A stretch of 64,000 nt of DNA from Pedobacter sp. PAMC26386 (GCA_014302835.1 CP060294.1:2381067-2445066); one strand, 5' to 3'. Counted from the first letter of the stretch, positions 8,570 to 17,775 are shown. Numbers and translations: made by a program. The notes: generated by a model not told the origin, from the letters alone.

Positions 8570-10141
8570 ATGGCCAACAAACTGCTTAGTATGAACAAAA
8601 TAAGACAGATACTCATTTTTTTTGAACGGGGGGCCTCCCTGAGGTCCATAGAGAATGAGCTTAAGACAAACAGAAAAACGATTAGGCGTTATCGCGATAA
8701 ATTTCAGCAAACAGGCCATAGTTTTACTGCATTACTCCAATTAAAGGACCATCAGCTTGATGAAATCCTGGGGCTTAGCAAGCCAAAGGTAATTGAATAC
8801 CCTGAGCCCCGTAAAGCTTACTTCTCTAGTCAATTAAGCTATTATCATGAAGAATTAGCCAGGGAGGGTGTAAGCCGTCAATTGCTGTGGGGAGAATACA
8901 TCAAAGACAATCCTTCGGGCTATAAATACTCCATGTTTTGTGAACTTTTACGGGAGCATAATAAAGTTCGTAATGCTGTAATGCGTTTTGAACACCGTCC
9001 AGCAGAGATGATGCAGGTTGATTTTGCAGGAGCCCCGCTTCATTATGTGGATACTTTAACCGGAGAGCTCGTAGCCTGTCCTGTTTTTATCGCTGCATTG
9101 CCCTTCAGCAGCTATGGTTATGTGGAAGCCTTACCGAATGCAAAACTTCCCCAGGTAGTAAAAGCATTGAATAATACCCTGGAGTATCTGGGTGGGGTAC
9201 CATTAGGTGCCAAATCGGATAACATGAAGCAATGGGTAACCAAGAGCTGCAGGTATGAGCCAACCTTTACAGATATGTTAGCACAATGGGCCAGCCACAA
9301 CAACATTGCTTTATATGCCTCAAGGCCCTACAAGCCAAAGGATAAGCCAGCCGTAGAGAACTCGGTGAAGATTGCTTACCTGCGTATTTATGCTACGTTA
9401 CGGAACCAGACTTTCTATAGCCTGGCTGAGCTGAATAAGGCCATAAAAGAGAAGTTGGAGCTGCATCATAAAATGAACTTTCAGAAAAAGACCATCAGTC
9501 GTGAAGAATTATTCATGGAACAGGAAAAGTCACATTTACAGGCACTTCCCCAATCGAGCTATACGATCAAACACTATACAAAATCAAAAGTTCAGAAGAA
9601 CTACCATGTAATTGTTGGTGAAGACTGGCACTTTTACAGCGTTCCCTGCCGCTATATCGGTAAAGAGGTGCGTATTACATATTGTGCTGACACCGTTGAG
9701 ATCTACCACGATAGCCACCGGATTGCCCTGCACACCAGAAGTTACCGGAGCCATCACTATACCACTATTAAGGAACACATGCCAGAATCCCATCAGGCAT
9801 TCTCAGCGCAGCGTGGCTGGAGCCCGGAATATTACCTGCAAAAAGCAACGGATAATGGCCCCAGCACTTATGACTTCATGATGAAAATCATGGAAAGCAA
9901 GCAGGTTATTGAGCAGGCCTATTCCTCTTGCATGGGCATACTCCGGCTGATCAAGGCCTATGGTCCCATTCGTACCGAAGCGGCCTGTAAAAGAGGATTA
10001 AAAGGATCAAAGTTCCGCTATACAGTTATAAAAAACATCCTGGAGAACAATATGGATCAGTTGGAAGATCAACCCTGTCAGGAATACCGTATTCCGGTTC
10101 ATGTCAACCTAAGAGGTCCGGAAACCTATCATAACAACTAA
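8570..10141 (+). CDS. istA: IS21-family transposase IstA
   Basis: A 523-residue DDE transposase. An N-terminal helix-turn-helix (about residues 9-45, FFERGASLRSIENELKTNRKTIRRY) precedes the rve catalytic core, with the acidic triad at D151 (MMQVDFAG), D217 (GAKSDNMKQW) and E263 (KPKDKPAVENSVK). A beta-barrel C-terminal part follows (YHVIVGEDWHFYSVP). It cuts and joins the element ends, with IstB as ATPase helper. All three catalytic residues are present and the frame is intact. istB starts 14 bp downstream. Length is normal for IstA. Confidence 0.97.
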   Translation: MANKLLSMNKIRQILIFFERGASLRSIENELKTNRKTIRRYRDKFQQTGHSFTALLQLKDHQLDEILGLSKPKVIEYPEPRKAYFSSQLSYYHEELAREGVSRQLLWGEYIKDNPSGYKYSMFCELLREHNKVRNAVMRFEHRPAEMMQVDFAGAPLHYVDTLTGELVACPVFIAALPFSSYGYVEALPNAKLPQVVKALNNTLEYLGGVPLGAKSDNMKQWVTKSCRYEPTFTDMLAQWASHNNIALYASRPYKPKDKPAVENSVKIAYLRIYATLRNQTFYSLAELNKAIKEKLELHHKMNFQKKTISREELFMEQEKSHLQALPQSSYTIKHYTKSKVQKNYHVIVGEDWHFYSVPCRYIGKEVRITYCADTVEIYHDSHRIALHTRSYRSHHYTTIKEHMPESHQAFSAQRGWSPEYYLQKATDNGPSTYDFMMKIMESKQVIEQAYSSCMGILRLIKAYGPIRTEAACKRGLKGSKFRYTVIKNILENNMDQLEDQPCQEYRIPVHVNLRGPETYHNN

Positions 10142-10155
10142 AAAACACTTTAAAA

Positions 10156-10887
10156 ATGAATACACAAAACACATTAGGGCAGTTAAAAACGCTCAAACTA
10201 AATGGGATGGCTAAACGTTACGAGGCCATTCTTTCACTTCCTGTACACGAGCTGCAGGATGTGCACTCCCTGTTAGGGATAATCACCCAGGCAGAGGTAG
10301 AGCACCGGGACCACACCCGCACAAAAATGCTGCTTAAAGTGAGTAAGCTCCGTTATCATGCCCTCCCTGAAGACATACTTTGTAATGCGGAAAGGGGAAT
10401 TACCAGGGAACAGGTACTGAGATTATCTGATGGAATGTTCATTGAAAAAGGACAAAATGTACTCATATCCGGTGCGACTGGTTGCGGTAAAAGTTTTCTG
10501 GCCTGCGCTCTGGGACGCAGTGCCTGCCTGCTTGGATACCGAACCTTATACTTTAGCATGAACAAGTTTCTGGAGGCGCTGGCCCAGGCCAGGCTGGATG
10601 GAACTTACCTGAAGTGGATAAAGGGTATTTCAGCCAACCGCTTGCTCATACTGGATGACTTTGGACTCAAAGAACTCACCAATGATGCTCGGATTGCACT
10701 GTTGGATATCCTGGAGGACAGGTATGGTAATGGGGCCACCATCATTACTTCTCAGCTCCCTACAGACAGCTGGTATACTTTCATTGATGAACCAACGTTA
10801 GCCGATGCAATAATGGACAGATTGTCAGCTTCTGCACATAGAATTACTTTAACTGGAAAGTCTCTGAGGAATAAAAAAAATCATTAG
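10156..10887 (+). CDS. istB: IS21-family helper ATPase IstB
   Basis: A 243-residue AAA+ ATPase of the DnaA/DnaC-like IstB group. Walker A is GATGCGKS (residues 106-113) and Walker B is LLILDDFGL. A sensor region ATIITSQLPTDSW and the C-terminal ADAIMDRLSASAHRITLTGKSLR are standard IstB features. IstB regulates target choice and activates IstA. The gene is complete and follows istA in the same element. Its C-terminal block helped identify a second, fossil istB near 15.6 kb. Confidence 0.97.
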   Translation: MNTQNTLGQLKTLKLNGMAKRYEAILSLPVHELQDVHSLLGIITQAEVEHRDHTRTKMLLKVSKLRYHALPEDILCNAERGITREQVLRLSDGMFIEKGQNVLISGATGCGKSFLACALGRSACLLGYRTLYFSMNKFLEALAQARLDGTYLKWIKGISANRLLILDDFGLKELTNDARIALLDILEDRYGNGATIITSQLPTDSWYTFIDEPTLADAIMDRLSASAHRITLTGKSLRNKKNH

Positions 10888-10928
10888 GTTTACACACACC
10901 ATTCTCGCTTAATAGCGACAGGTTCCGA

Positions 10929-10987
10929 CCCCGAACTTGGTGGGATACATTGCACCATTAGGTGGTCCCATTTGTGCGGAATATCCA
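10929..10987. repeat. IS21 right terminal inverted repeat
   Basis: Reverse complement of the left end at 8321-8380; ends in CCA at 10985-10987, right before the second AAATG. Confidence 0.9.
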
Positions 10988-10992
10988 AAATG
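10988..10992. repeat. target-site duplication, right copy (AAATG)
   Basis: Second copy of the 5-bp duplication, immediately followed by the rest of the interrupted host gene. Confidence 0.9.
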
Positions 10993-11462
10993 TAGATGAA
11001 GGAGAAAGAAAAGGTGATAAACTAGTTGCATGTACTTTAAATCCAGTAAACAGTATTTTTAATGATTTTGAGATTGAATGTTTAAAACCACTAGAAAAGA
11101 AAATTAGTCTGGCTGAATTGGGTAGGAAAATTATGGCTAATCAGAAACCTATTGATTCAAACAAAAAATATACGGTTCAAGAATATAGAGAAAGAAGTCA
11201 GGATGTTAAGACATATGCGCTTTTGAGAGCAGATGGTATTTGCGAATTATGTGATAAGCCCGCTCCTTTTATTGTTGGAAATGGAGTTCCTTTTCTAGAA
11301 GTTCATCATATTTTTAGATTAGCGGATGATGGCCCTGATCTCCCTAAAAATGTTGCTGCTTTATGCCCAAATTGTCACAGAGAGGCTCATTTTGGATGGA
11401 AAAGAGAAAAGTTAAAAAATAGTTTGTATGAGAAAATAAGTTTAAAAAATAGATACATCTGA
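10993..11462 (+). pseudogene. 3' part of the interrupted SRA-HNH restriction endonuclease gene
   Basis: Continues the frame broken at 8320. It encodes a linker (VDEGERKGDKLVACTLN) and a complete McrA-like HNH nuclease domain: CELC, then FLEVHHIFRLADDGPD, NVAALCPNCHREAHFG. The two CxxC pairs bind structural zinc and the HH/N/H residues form the catalytic ββα-metal site. An ATG read out of the IS end (10962) could still give a 166-residue HNH protein, so a fragment with the nuclease but without the reader domain might be made; this is speculation. TGA stop at 11460-11462. Confidence 0.85.
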
Positions 11463-11935
11463 ACTTTGGTCTGAGCTAAAAGGAAAACAAACTAGTATTT
11501 TAACTTTTTACACATATTTGGGATTAGGTTTATTCTGCAATAACACGCCATAATGGAAACGCAGTCGTTAGATTATCTTGAGATATGTTACACACGAAGA
11601 TTTAACATATGATAATATGTATAGTTGAATTAGACTACAAAATAAATAAGTTCTATTACCTTTTCCACAGAAATTTGATTATACCCAAAGTGATACTTTA
11701 ATTCTTGAATAAGCACCTTGAGGACACCTCTAATAGCTTTCTCTAAAAACCTAAACAATTAATCTTTGATTTACGTCATTTCTCTTGTCAAAAATAACTG
11801 CCTATTTTCCACCAGTGTTGATAAGATGATATTATTGAATGAAATGAAGAGATTATATTTGTATTAATGAAAAAGAGCCAGTACTCGTAATACCGGCTCT
11901 CAGTTTAATGTAATTAACCATTTAAATTTTAGCGT
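11463..11935. other. intergenic region, no confident gene
   Basis: About 470 bp of A/T-rich sequence after the restriction gene. I see no open frame with coding character. A short imperfect hairpin (GAGCC near 11879 with GGCTC near 11898) lies close to the right end, without a T run. Probably the leader or promoter of the small frame at 11936. Confidence 0.4.
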
Positions 11936-12124
11936 ATGAGTTTCACCCTCACAACCAAAAAAGGTACTGAAGTACCTAATGTTTACACTTTCAAAGTTAA
12001 CGTAGAATTCGTATTAAATCAAAATTTGATACGACATAGTTTTGAACAATTTATCTATTGGGGCCTATATAAGGTTTTAATGTTAATTAAATTAAAACTA
12101 TTACCAACTCCTTACATTATGTAG
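11936..12124 (+). CDS. possible 62-residue protein
   Basis: An ATG-started frame with a strong terminator just after its stop codon, which is the main support. The sequence starts MSFTLTTKKGTE and has an aromatic, hydrophobic second half (HSFEQFIYWGLYKVLMLI). No signal peptide and no family recognised. It could be a real small gene or the remnant of a longer one. Confidence 0.35.
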   Translation: MSFTLTTKKGTEVPNVYTFKVNVEFVLNQNLIRHSFEQFIYWGLYKVLMLIKLKLLPTPYIM

Positions 12125-12126
12125 TG

Positions 12127-12178
12127 GTTATAAAAAGTAAAAGACAGCAATAACAGGCAGTCTTTTACTTTTTATAAC
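12127..12178. terminator. strong hairpin terminator
   Basis: A perfect 19-bp inverted repeat (12127-12145 with 12160-12178) with a 14-nt loop; the stem carries an A run on one side and a T run on the other, so it can work in both directions. It follows the small frame ending at 12124. Confidence 0.8.
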
Positions 12179-12742
12179 ATTTTTAGGCCTGGCTAATTAT
12201 TATATAAACAATTAAATAGAGTCTGGAAATAAATATTGTTTACTTAATTATTGTAAGTCGGCTCATTATAATCTGCCCGCCACTAAGGGTAAGTTGCATC
12301 TGTTTAATCTCTAGTTTGTTCGTATTGGTTGTTAGTGTTTAGCTCTATTGCATCGTTGCACTTTACTAAGAAAGTCAAAACAGAAATAGGCATTTACAAA
12401 GGTTAGTCTAGATTACGTTTTAGCCACTTTTTCCTATCCAGGAACAATGAAACTTATTTAAGTCAGGCCCCACTAGGTCAAATCGCCGGTAATAGGTGTG
12501 TGCCAGGGCGGCCTCTAATTCAAACCAATTTGTAGCTGAATTGATTGAAATAGGTGGTTTTCGAAGATTAAGAATAATTTCACTTCATCATTGATGTGAA
12601 CAAAATCATCCTACGGGAAACCGTAAATTTCATCTATTAAGTCTAACTATTTTAGCGTTATGAAAAACGTATAATATGCTTTGGTATTAAACCCGTTATT
12701 CTTATCGACCAAATACAACAATAAAAACTTAAAATTAATCTA
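12179..12742. other. intergenic region upstream of a secreted-protein gene
   Basis: About 560 bp without a supported gene. It holds the palindromic 14-mer described at 12612. The sequence is A/T rich with a more G+C-rich patch near 12470-12530; no IS end or RNA gene was recognised. Confidence 0.4.
12612..12625. promoter_or_regulatory. palindromic motif TACGG-GAAA-CCGTA (copy 1)
   Basis: Exact copy of a 14-mer also found at 43300-43313 and, in reverse, at 44391-44404. It ends about 117 bp before the start codon of the secreted-protein gene at 12743. TAC...GTA arms fit the kind of site bound by NarL/LuxR-type response regulators, and such a regulator is encoded at 43631. Confidence 0.45.
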
Positions 12743-13387
12743 ATGAAAAAAAAGACCTTACTATTTCTGTTTACCCTTTTGTTAATAACTTCTGCTTTTG
12801 CCCAAAAAAGAACTACAAGTGTAAAAAGCTATTATAGAAAAGATGGCACTTACGTTAGTCCACATACAAGGGGTTATACGGCCGGATCGAGTACAACTTC
12901 ACAATATAGTTCCAGTAGTAGTGGCATTTCAAAAGATGATAAAATCGGACTCACCACTTTGAAATTCTCTAATAGCAGTGAAACCAATTTAGGTTCCGAT
13001 AATAACATCACCACCAAATATAAAGGGCAAAAAACAGCATTAACCAAATTGAAATTCATTGGCGAAGAAGCTGTCAATGATACCATTAGTTCGAAGGAAA
13101 AGAAAATTAGATTAGATATAGTTTTCTATGTCTCAGTATTACGGTATAAAGATAAGACTTTAGACGTTTGCCCCATTCCAAGAGTTTATAGCGATTGGTC
13201 TTTTGAAAAGGTAGAGCATAAATTTGATAAAAAACTCCTCAGTACAGAAGATGCCCTAGATCTTATTTCCAATTATGGTTGGCACATTTATAACGACCAG
13301 ATAAGTAAGGATTTTTCAAATAGTTATAATGACAAGGGCTTTCCATCATACCTTACTAAAACAACCGAAGCCATTAAAATTGAATAA
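12743..13387 (+). CDS. hypothetical secreted protein
   Basis: A 214-residue protein with a clear signal peptide (MKKKTLLFLFTLLLITSAFAQ, cut after residue 20). The mature start KSYYRKDGTYVSPHTRGY matches a short motif, YYRKDGTYVxPHxR, common at the start of secreted Bacteroidota proteins. A serine/threonine-rich linker follows (about residues 48-65) and then a 130-residue domain of unknown fold. Likely periplasmic or surface exposed. It has its own promoter region with the TACGG-GAAA-CCGTA palindrome, which hints at control by the same regulator as the ter operon. Function unknown. Confidence 0.75.
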   Translation: MKKKTLLFLFTLLLITSAFAQKRTTSVKSYYRKDGTYVSPHTRGYTAGSSTTSQYSSSSSGISKDDKIGLTTLKFSNSSETNLGSDNNITTKYKGQKTALTKLKFIGEEAVNDTISSKEKKIRLDIVFYVSVLRYKDKTLDVCPIPRVYSDWSFEKVEHKFDKKLLSTEDALDLISNYGWHIYNDQISKDFSNSYNDKGFPSYLTKTTEAIKIE

Positions 13388-13627
13388 AGTAAGACAACTA
13401 ATATATTTCTTGATGATTAGACACAATAACATAATTAAATATTAAAATGGCAAATTACAATAAATAGTTAACTTGGTATAAATACTCTCATATATGCATT
13501 ATACAATCAGAAACTCTAATCAGATTATCCTTTTGGATTTTATCCAAATTGACATCCGAAAACCTAAGGTTTCAATGGACCTAAATAGGAGCTTATACAC
13601 TTTCATTCTACAATCACACCTTTTGTC

Positions 13628-15223
13628 ATGACAGCGATTAAACCCACAATCTATTTGATTAAGGACACAATAAAAGATCCAAAGCAAATATTTAAAAATA
13701 AATCTGGTTTAAAATCGGAAGAAAAAGATGGTATTACCCTATTCTATAAAAAAAGTCACACCATTACACCCGATTGGGCATATTTTCTCGCATCCCATTT
13801 TACCGTAGGCATGAGTCCGTTCAAGAACTCCTCATCCTATGCTGTATTAGTGCTTGAGGTAGAAAAAAGATTGCTAGCTATACCCCTTGGATATGGGTTG
13901 CATTTAATTGATTTGACTAAAACGGAATACAATTTCGGATTAAAGACGGCACTTAATTGTATTCCAAAGGAGGAGATAAGGCAGGTCGACACCACCACCC
14001 CAGAAATTAATTCGCAGAAAACAAAAAAACAGGCAGTACTTGGGTCGACTCCAGAACAGTTCGGCATCAACAAGCAAAAAGATATTCTTCGGGGTATCGT
14101 AGGCAAATTACCGAAAGATCACGAACTAGGTGAAGCACTAGATGGCAAGGATAGCTTAAAAGTCGGAAAAGGCATCGAGGGATTTGGCAAACTGAAATCA
14201 TTATGCAAAAAAGTCCTGACTCACTTTGCCTCTAACCACTACAAAACCGATTATGCCTGGATTGATAACATCGCCATGGTTCGTGATAATTCGCTTGTTG
14301 AAAAACTGGTTAAACAACTTGCAAAAAACCTAAAAGGGGCAAAATTCGAAAATATGTTTTTCTCCCCACCTATTTACTATGAAACGATCTTCGATTGTAA
14401 TGGCTTTGTATTTTCTACTGGCGATGGATCAAGGCTTATCAAGAAAGAGGCACTTGCCATGCCAGAAATGTCGGATTGGAAAAAAAGCGTTGGTTCGGAA
14501 ATCAAGGAAATGTCTTATGAAAATATAGACAAGTTCAAGGTGAACATCCTAAGTGACAAAGATGTCAAGACTATGGATTGGCCACTTCAACGTTGTCTTT
14601 CTTGGGAGACTGAAATAAGTGGAACAAAATATATTCTATCTGAAGGGTCTTGGTATGAGGTCGCCCCATCTTTCTTTAAAGAAATCGAGAATTTTTATCA
14701 AGCCAGAATCCTTGATCCACATGACTTTCCAATTGCTTCAAAGAGTAAGATCAAGGAAAGTGATTATAATGCAGAAATATGTGCTTCAAAGAGTAATGAC
14801 AGGTTTCTATTCGACTTGGGAAATCCAAAGTCTAAGACGCTTAGCTTGGGCAAGGACGGAAATGAAATTTGCGACGTGTTCGATATTGTGACCAAAACTT
14901 TCGTTCATATAAAGATGGGAAAAACGTCTCCATCTCTGAGCCATCTCTTCAGGCAGGGGTCCTTTAGCGGTCAAGCCCTAAAAAAGAATGAAACATATCG
15001 AAAGGATTTTGATAAATATCTTACTGCATATGGTTGTGCCCCCAACTTCATCACCGAACCTTATCTTTCATCCGATTACAAAATTATATTTGGAATCGTA
15101 CTCGGTAAAAAGCAAAAAAAGAACATCCCTTTTTTCAGCAAGGTATCTTTTAAAAACGTCGCAGATAATGATTTGGAAATATTAGGGTATGATTGCAAAT
15201 TGACTTATATTATACTTCCATAA
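13628..15223 (+). CDS. TIGR04141/DUF6119-family protein, sporadically distributed, defence-island type
   Basis: A 531-residue protein. The opening TIYLIKDTIKDPKQIF followed by YAVLVLEVEKRLLAIPLGYGLHLID and FGLKTALNCI is the typical start of the TIGR04141 'sporadically distributed' family (DUF6119). Other features are the SHLFRQGSFSGQAL segment near residue 440 and a C-terminal IIFGIVLGKK strand. Members turn up patchily in accessory islands, often near restriction or phage-defence genes. No catalytic role is established that I know of. The next frame starts 7 bp downstream, so the two are probably co-transcribed. The family call rests on pattern memory and needs a profile search. Confidence 0.7.
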   Translation: MTAIKPTIYLIKDTIKDPKQIFKNKSGLKSEEKDGITLFYKKSHTITPDWAYFLASHFTVGMSPFKNSSSYAVLVLEVEKRLLAIPLGYGLHLIDLTKTEYNFGLKTALNCIPKEEIRQVDTTTPEINSQKTKKQAVLGSTPEQFGINKQKDILRGIVGKLPKDHELGEALDGKDSLKVGKGIEGFGKLKSLCKKVLTHFASNHYKTDYAWIDNIAMVRDNSLVEKLVKQLAKNLKGAKFENMFFSPPIYYETIFDCNGFVFSTGDGSRLIKKEALAMPEMSDWKKSVGSEIKEMSYENIDKFKVNILSDKDVKTMDWPLQRCLSWETEISGTKYILSEGSWYEVAPSFFKEIENFYQARILDPHDFPIASKSKIKESDYNAEICASKSNDRFLFDLGNPKSKTLSLGKDGNEICDVFDIVTKTFVHIKMGKTSPSLSHLFRQGSFSGQALKKNETYRKDFDKYLTAYGCAPNFITEPYLSSDYKIIFGIVLGKKQKKNIPFFSKVSFKNVADNDLEILGYDCKLTYIILP

Positions 15224-15230
15224 AATCAGA

Positions 15231-15511
15231 ATGTTGTATTTCGTAGAGGGCAATGTAGATGACTTTGAGTCTAGACATTTATTAAAAACAAAGATTAAAG
15301 CAGGTTACCGAGAATCCTCTGTAGATATCATTGCCCCTTCTTCATATATTGATTACTTTAAAAAATATGGTTTGGAAACACTTTACCAAAAAGTGCTTTC
15401 TAAATTTCCAAGGTCATTTTCTAAAGACTTGTCACTTGTCTGTATATATCACCGATACGACTGGCCCATCTTCAAGCGATACGCTTGGCCCGAAATCACC
15501 GATATATACAC
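15231..15511 (+). pseudogene. truncated partner gene of the TIGR04141-family protein
   Basis: Starts 7 bp after the upstream gene and encodes about 93 residues of its own (MLYFVEGNVDDFESRHLL ... ITDIY). It then runs into the fossil istB sequence at 15512; the open frame ends at 15569 with a tail (ARRLLLPVNCQL) that is istB read in the wrong frame. So the native C-terminus is lost. A direct repeat of CGATACG[AC]YTGGCCC lies at about 15454-15492, inside arms TGTATATATC and GATATATACA, right before the junction. Family not recognised. Confidence 0.55.
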
Positions 15512-15677
15512 ATTGAAGATAGGCACGCTTGCAAGGCGACTATTATTGCCAGTCAACTGCCAGTTGTAAGTTGATGTAATTGGTGAAAATACAATTATCG
15601 ATGCACTGCTCGACAAAATGGTGCATACATCCTACAGAATTGAACTAAAAGGTGAAAGTCTAAGAAAAAAGAGGTGA
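15512..15677 (+). pseudogene. fossil istB (IS21-family) 3' end
   Basis: Conceptual translation, with one frame change near 15570-15580, gives IEDRHACKATIIASQLPV then GENTIIDALLDKMVHTSYR and IELKGESLRKKR, which is the standard IstB C-terminal sequence. The frame ends at a TGA (15675-15677). Everything upstream in the element (istA and most of istB) is gone. It is clearly a different IS21 lineage from the intact element at 8.3 kb. Confidence 0.85.
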
Positions 15678-15770
15678 AATTGTCAGGTCATCAAACTCGA
15701 TGAACTAAAATCCAACTGGGGGACAGTATCCAGAATGGGGGTCAACATCGCCAGAATATCCAAATTGCTC
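15678..15770 (+). mobile_element. right-end remnant of the fossil IS21-family element
   Basis: Two tandem copies of a GGGGG-(10-11 nt)-CAGAAT unit lie at about 15718-15757 (GGGGGACAGTATCCAGAAT and GGGGGTCAACATCGCCAGAAT). Subterminal repeats of this form mark IS21-family ends in Bacteroidota. The exact outer tip cannot be set because the left end is lost; ATATCCA near 15758 is a candidate. Confidence 0.6.
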
Positions 15771-15867
15771 ATCTACACTTAACATAACTAATGATAAGCG
15801 CCAACAATATTTTTGATATATATAACCAAGAAGTTATCCTGATAATTCATAGGAAACAAAAATTCTT

Positions 15868-17775
15868 CTACCCTTTCCTTACCCTACTCCTAAAATATCT
15901 TTCTGTATCCTTATCCATAAAATAAACATAACAAGCTTTCATTCCGCGTCCCAAAAGAACCCGATAAGTATTCTTCACTAATTGCAGAAAATCCTGGCTA
16001 CTCTTCACCTGACTATCATAACTATTTCCAGAAAATCCTTCCCACTCACCAATATCAGGGTTATACTTAAGATCCTTCCCAAAGATAATTCCAGCATACT
16101 CAAATTCAAATCCTTGAGCAGTATAAACACATCCAATCTGATCAATCCCACCAGCTTCATAAGCCCAGAACTGTGATTTAGGAATTCCCTTTCTCATCCC
16201 CGTCAAACCTTCCTGCGCGTTCCATGGACGTTTAAATTCATCTATTTCGACATCGTTGATTAAATCATTATTTTCATCAAGTCGTTTAGACCACGGCCAG
16301 CAAAAACCAGCCATAACTCTTGCTGTATACCCTTCTTCAGCTCTAGCTCTTATTGCTTTTTCTAAGGCATCCGGAGAATCCATGATAACAAACTCAAAAT
16401 CAGGTTCATTTATCCACTCTGTAGTAGCTGTTTTTCTGATATGTAAAGTATGATCAATCCAATCGCTATATCGCTCAGAACCTCCATTACGAAATTGAGC
16501 TTCTAAATCATATTCATATACTTTACATCCTGCTAATTCTGCTTGCTCTTTTATAAAAGCAGAAGATCCTATCTCTCCTTTACGAACAGCCTGATAATCA
16601 TCGATAAAGAAAACTGATACCTTAGCGGCGTTCAACAGATCTTGAACTTGTGGTTTACCAGTTGATTTAAATGGATACCCGGTTTTCTCTCTGATCCGGT
16701 GCGCTTCATCCATAAGTAGTACATCAATCTCATTTGGCTTAGCCTCTCCATAAGACATAAAATACTTTAATAAGCTCTTTGAGTTATCTCCTAATATTTT
16801 CCTTAAAGTCTCAGTAAATGCTTTTGAACCTGTTGCATATTGAGTATTGAAATTCAATGCAGCAAGATCAGCTAGTAATTGCAAACCAATAACAGATTTA
16901 CCCGTTCCTGCACCACCTTTAACTATAATTGCATGCTTTTGTTTATGTTCTAACCCTTTGCGTACAATACTCATTACGGTATCATATACAATCAATTGCT
17001 CATCAAGAAGAATATAATCTTCTTTAGTTTTAACAGTTCCAAATAGTTTTAATTCTCCTTTAAGCTTTTGTTTAATAACAGTAGAAACCTGTTTAAGTAG
17101 CTTTTTAGAGGGGCGCATTCGACTTTGCTCAATTTCGGCAAGAATATCCATACCATCACCTTGATCTACCTTTTCGGTGATGAAAGCAGTTAACTGCAAT
17201 CGATCCTCAGAAGAATACATAGGGAAACAATTAATACTCTTTTGAAAACGACTATCAGTAAGAACATCGTCCTTCTCAATAGTATAATTATGAAGATAAC
17301 TGCATGCAGAAAGTCCTATTGGAGAATCACCCTCATAAAATACAGTACTGTTATCTTGAAGATAATACATATAGTTCCCTACCTGTACACTAGGATGCAA
17401 TAAAGAGCGATTACCTCCTCCTACCCATGTAACAACATAATCGCTATCATAATCAGTTAGTGTACACTGCTCCCACTGTTTGAGTTCTATAATCACAGCG
17501 TTTCTCTTTTGCTCTTTGTCTTTACCGCAAATAATCACATCGATACGCTTTCCGCTTAGCGGAAGTTTATACTCGACCATTATTCCCTGGTCAGTAAGAT
17601 TTGCACGTTCTAAAACATCAGATAGACGAAAAAGAGAGTTTCTCCATGACCTAACCTCGTTAATAGATGGTTTATAACCAAATTGTTTCAAGAACTCAGT
17701 TTCTAACAGACCTGCTATTTGATTGTCAACATTAAGCGCTATAAAATTGGCCGATGAGCCCGCATATAGCCTCAT
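15868..17775 (-). CDS. DUF2075 P-loop ATPase with N-terminal nuclease-like domain
   Basis: A 635-residue protein. The N-terminus resembles a PD-(D/E)xK nuclease: KRIDVIICG (D79) and AVIIELKQW (E97, K99). The C-terminal half is DUF2075, a superfamily-1-type NTPase: Walker A KGGAGTGKS (residues 287-294), Walker B LLMDEAHRIREKTG (D356, E357), FFIDDYQAVRKGEIG, the arginine region LEAQFRNGGSE, and QGFEFEYAGIIFG plus NTYRVLLGRGMKACYVYF near the end. It probably acts on DNA or RNA with ATP; substrate unknown. It follows the MazG-like gene with a 4-nt overlap, so the two are translationally coupled. That pairing in a defence-like island suggests an anti-phage role, as inference. Confidence 0.85.
   Translation of the reverse strand: MRLYAGSSANFIALNVDNQIAGLLETEFLKQFGYKPSINEVRSWRNSLFRLSDVLERANLTDQGIMVEYKLPLSGKRIDVIICGKDKEQKRNAVIIELKQWEQCTLTDYDSDYVVTWVGGGNRSLLHPSVQVGNYMYYLQDNSTVFYEGDSPIGLSACSYLHNYTIEKDDVLTDSRFQKSINCFPMYSSEDRLQLTAFITEKVDQGDGMDILAEIEQSRMRPSKKLLKQVSTVIKQKLKGELKLFGTVKTKEDYILLDEQLIVYDTVMSIVRKGLEHKQKHAIIVKGGAGTGKSVIGLQLLADLAALNFNTQYATGSKAFTETLRKILGDNSKSLLKYFMSYGEAKPNEIDVLLMDEAHRIREKTGYPFKSTGKPQVQDLLNAAKVSVFFIDDYQAVRKGEIGSSAFIKEQAELAGCKVYEYDLEAQFRNGGSERYSDWIDHTLHIRKTATTEWINEPDFEFVIMDSPDALEKAIRARAEEGYTARVMAGFCWPWSKRLDENNDLINDVEIDEFKRPWNAQEGLTGMRKGIPKSQFWAYEAGGIDQIGCVYTAQGFEFEYAGIIFGKDLKYNPDIGEWEGFSGNSYDSQVKSSQDFLQLVKNTYRVLLGRGMKACYVYFMDKDTERYFRSRVRKG

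Larger units (their letters stand above)
8321..10987 (+). mobile_element. complete IS21-family insertion sequence
   Basis: A 2667-bp element that begins TGGATATTCC and ends GGAATATCCA, so it has the TG...CA tips of IS21 elements. Long terminal inverted repeats, 8321-8380 and 10929-10987, match along about 59 bp with one short mismatch block after the first ten bases (ACT against GC). Subterminal copies of AAGTACCCCACC near 8430 and 8483 look like transposase-binding repeats. It carries istA and istB in one direction and is flanked by the 5-bp duplication AAATG. The near-perfect ends, intact genes and clean host junction suggest recent insertion and an element that may still move. Its genes look richer in G+C than the flanking A+T-rich island. 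Confidence 0.95.

Noticed and set aside
9584-9881. Extra frames within istA on both strands
   Set aside because: Shadows of a clear transposase gene; no independent features.
14619-15516. Frames of 61-90 residues within and after the TIGR04141 gene
   Set aside because: Other-frame readings of the real genes.
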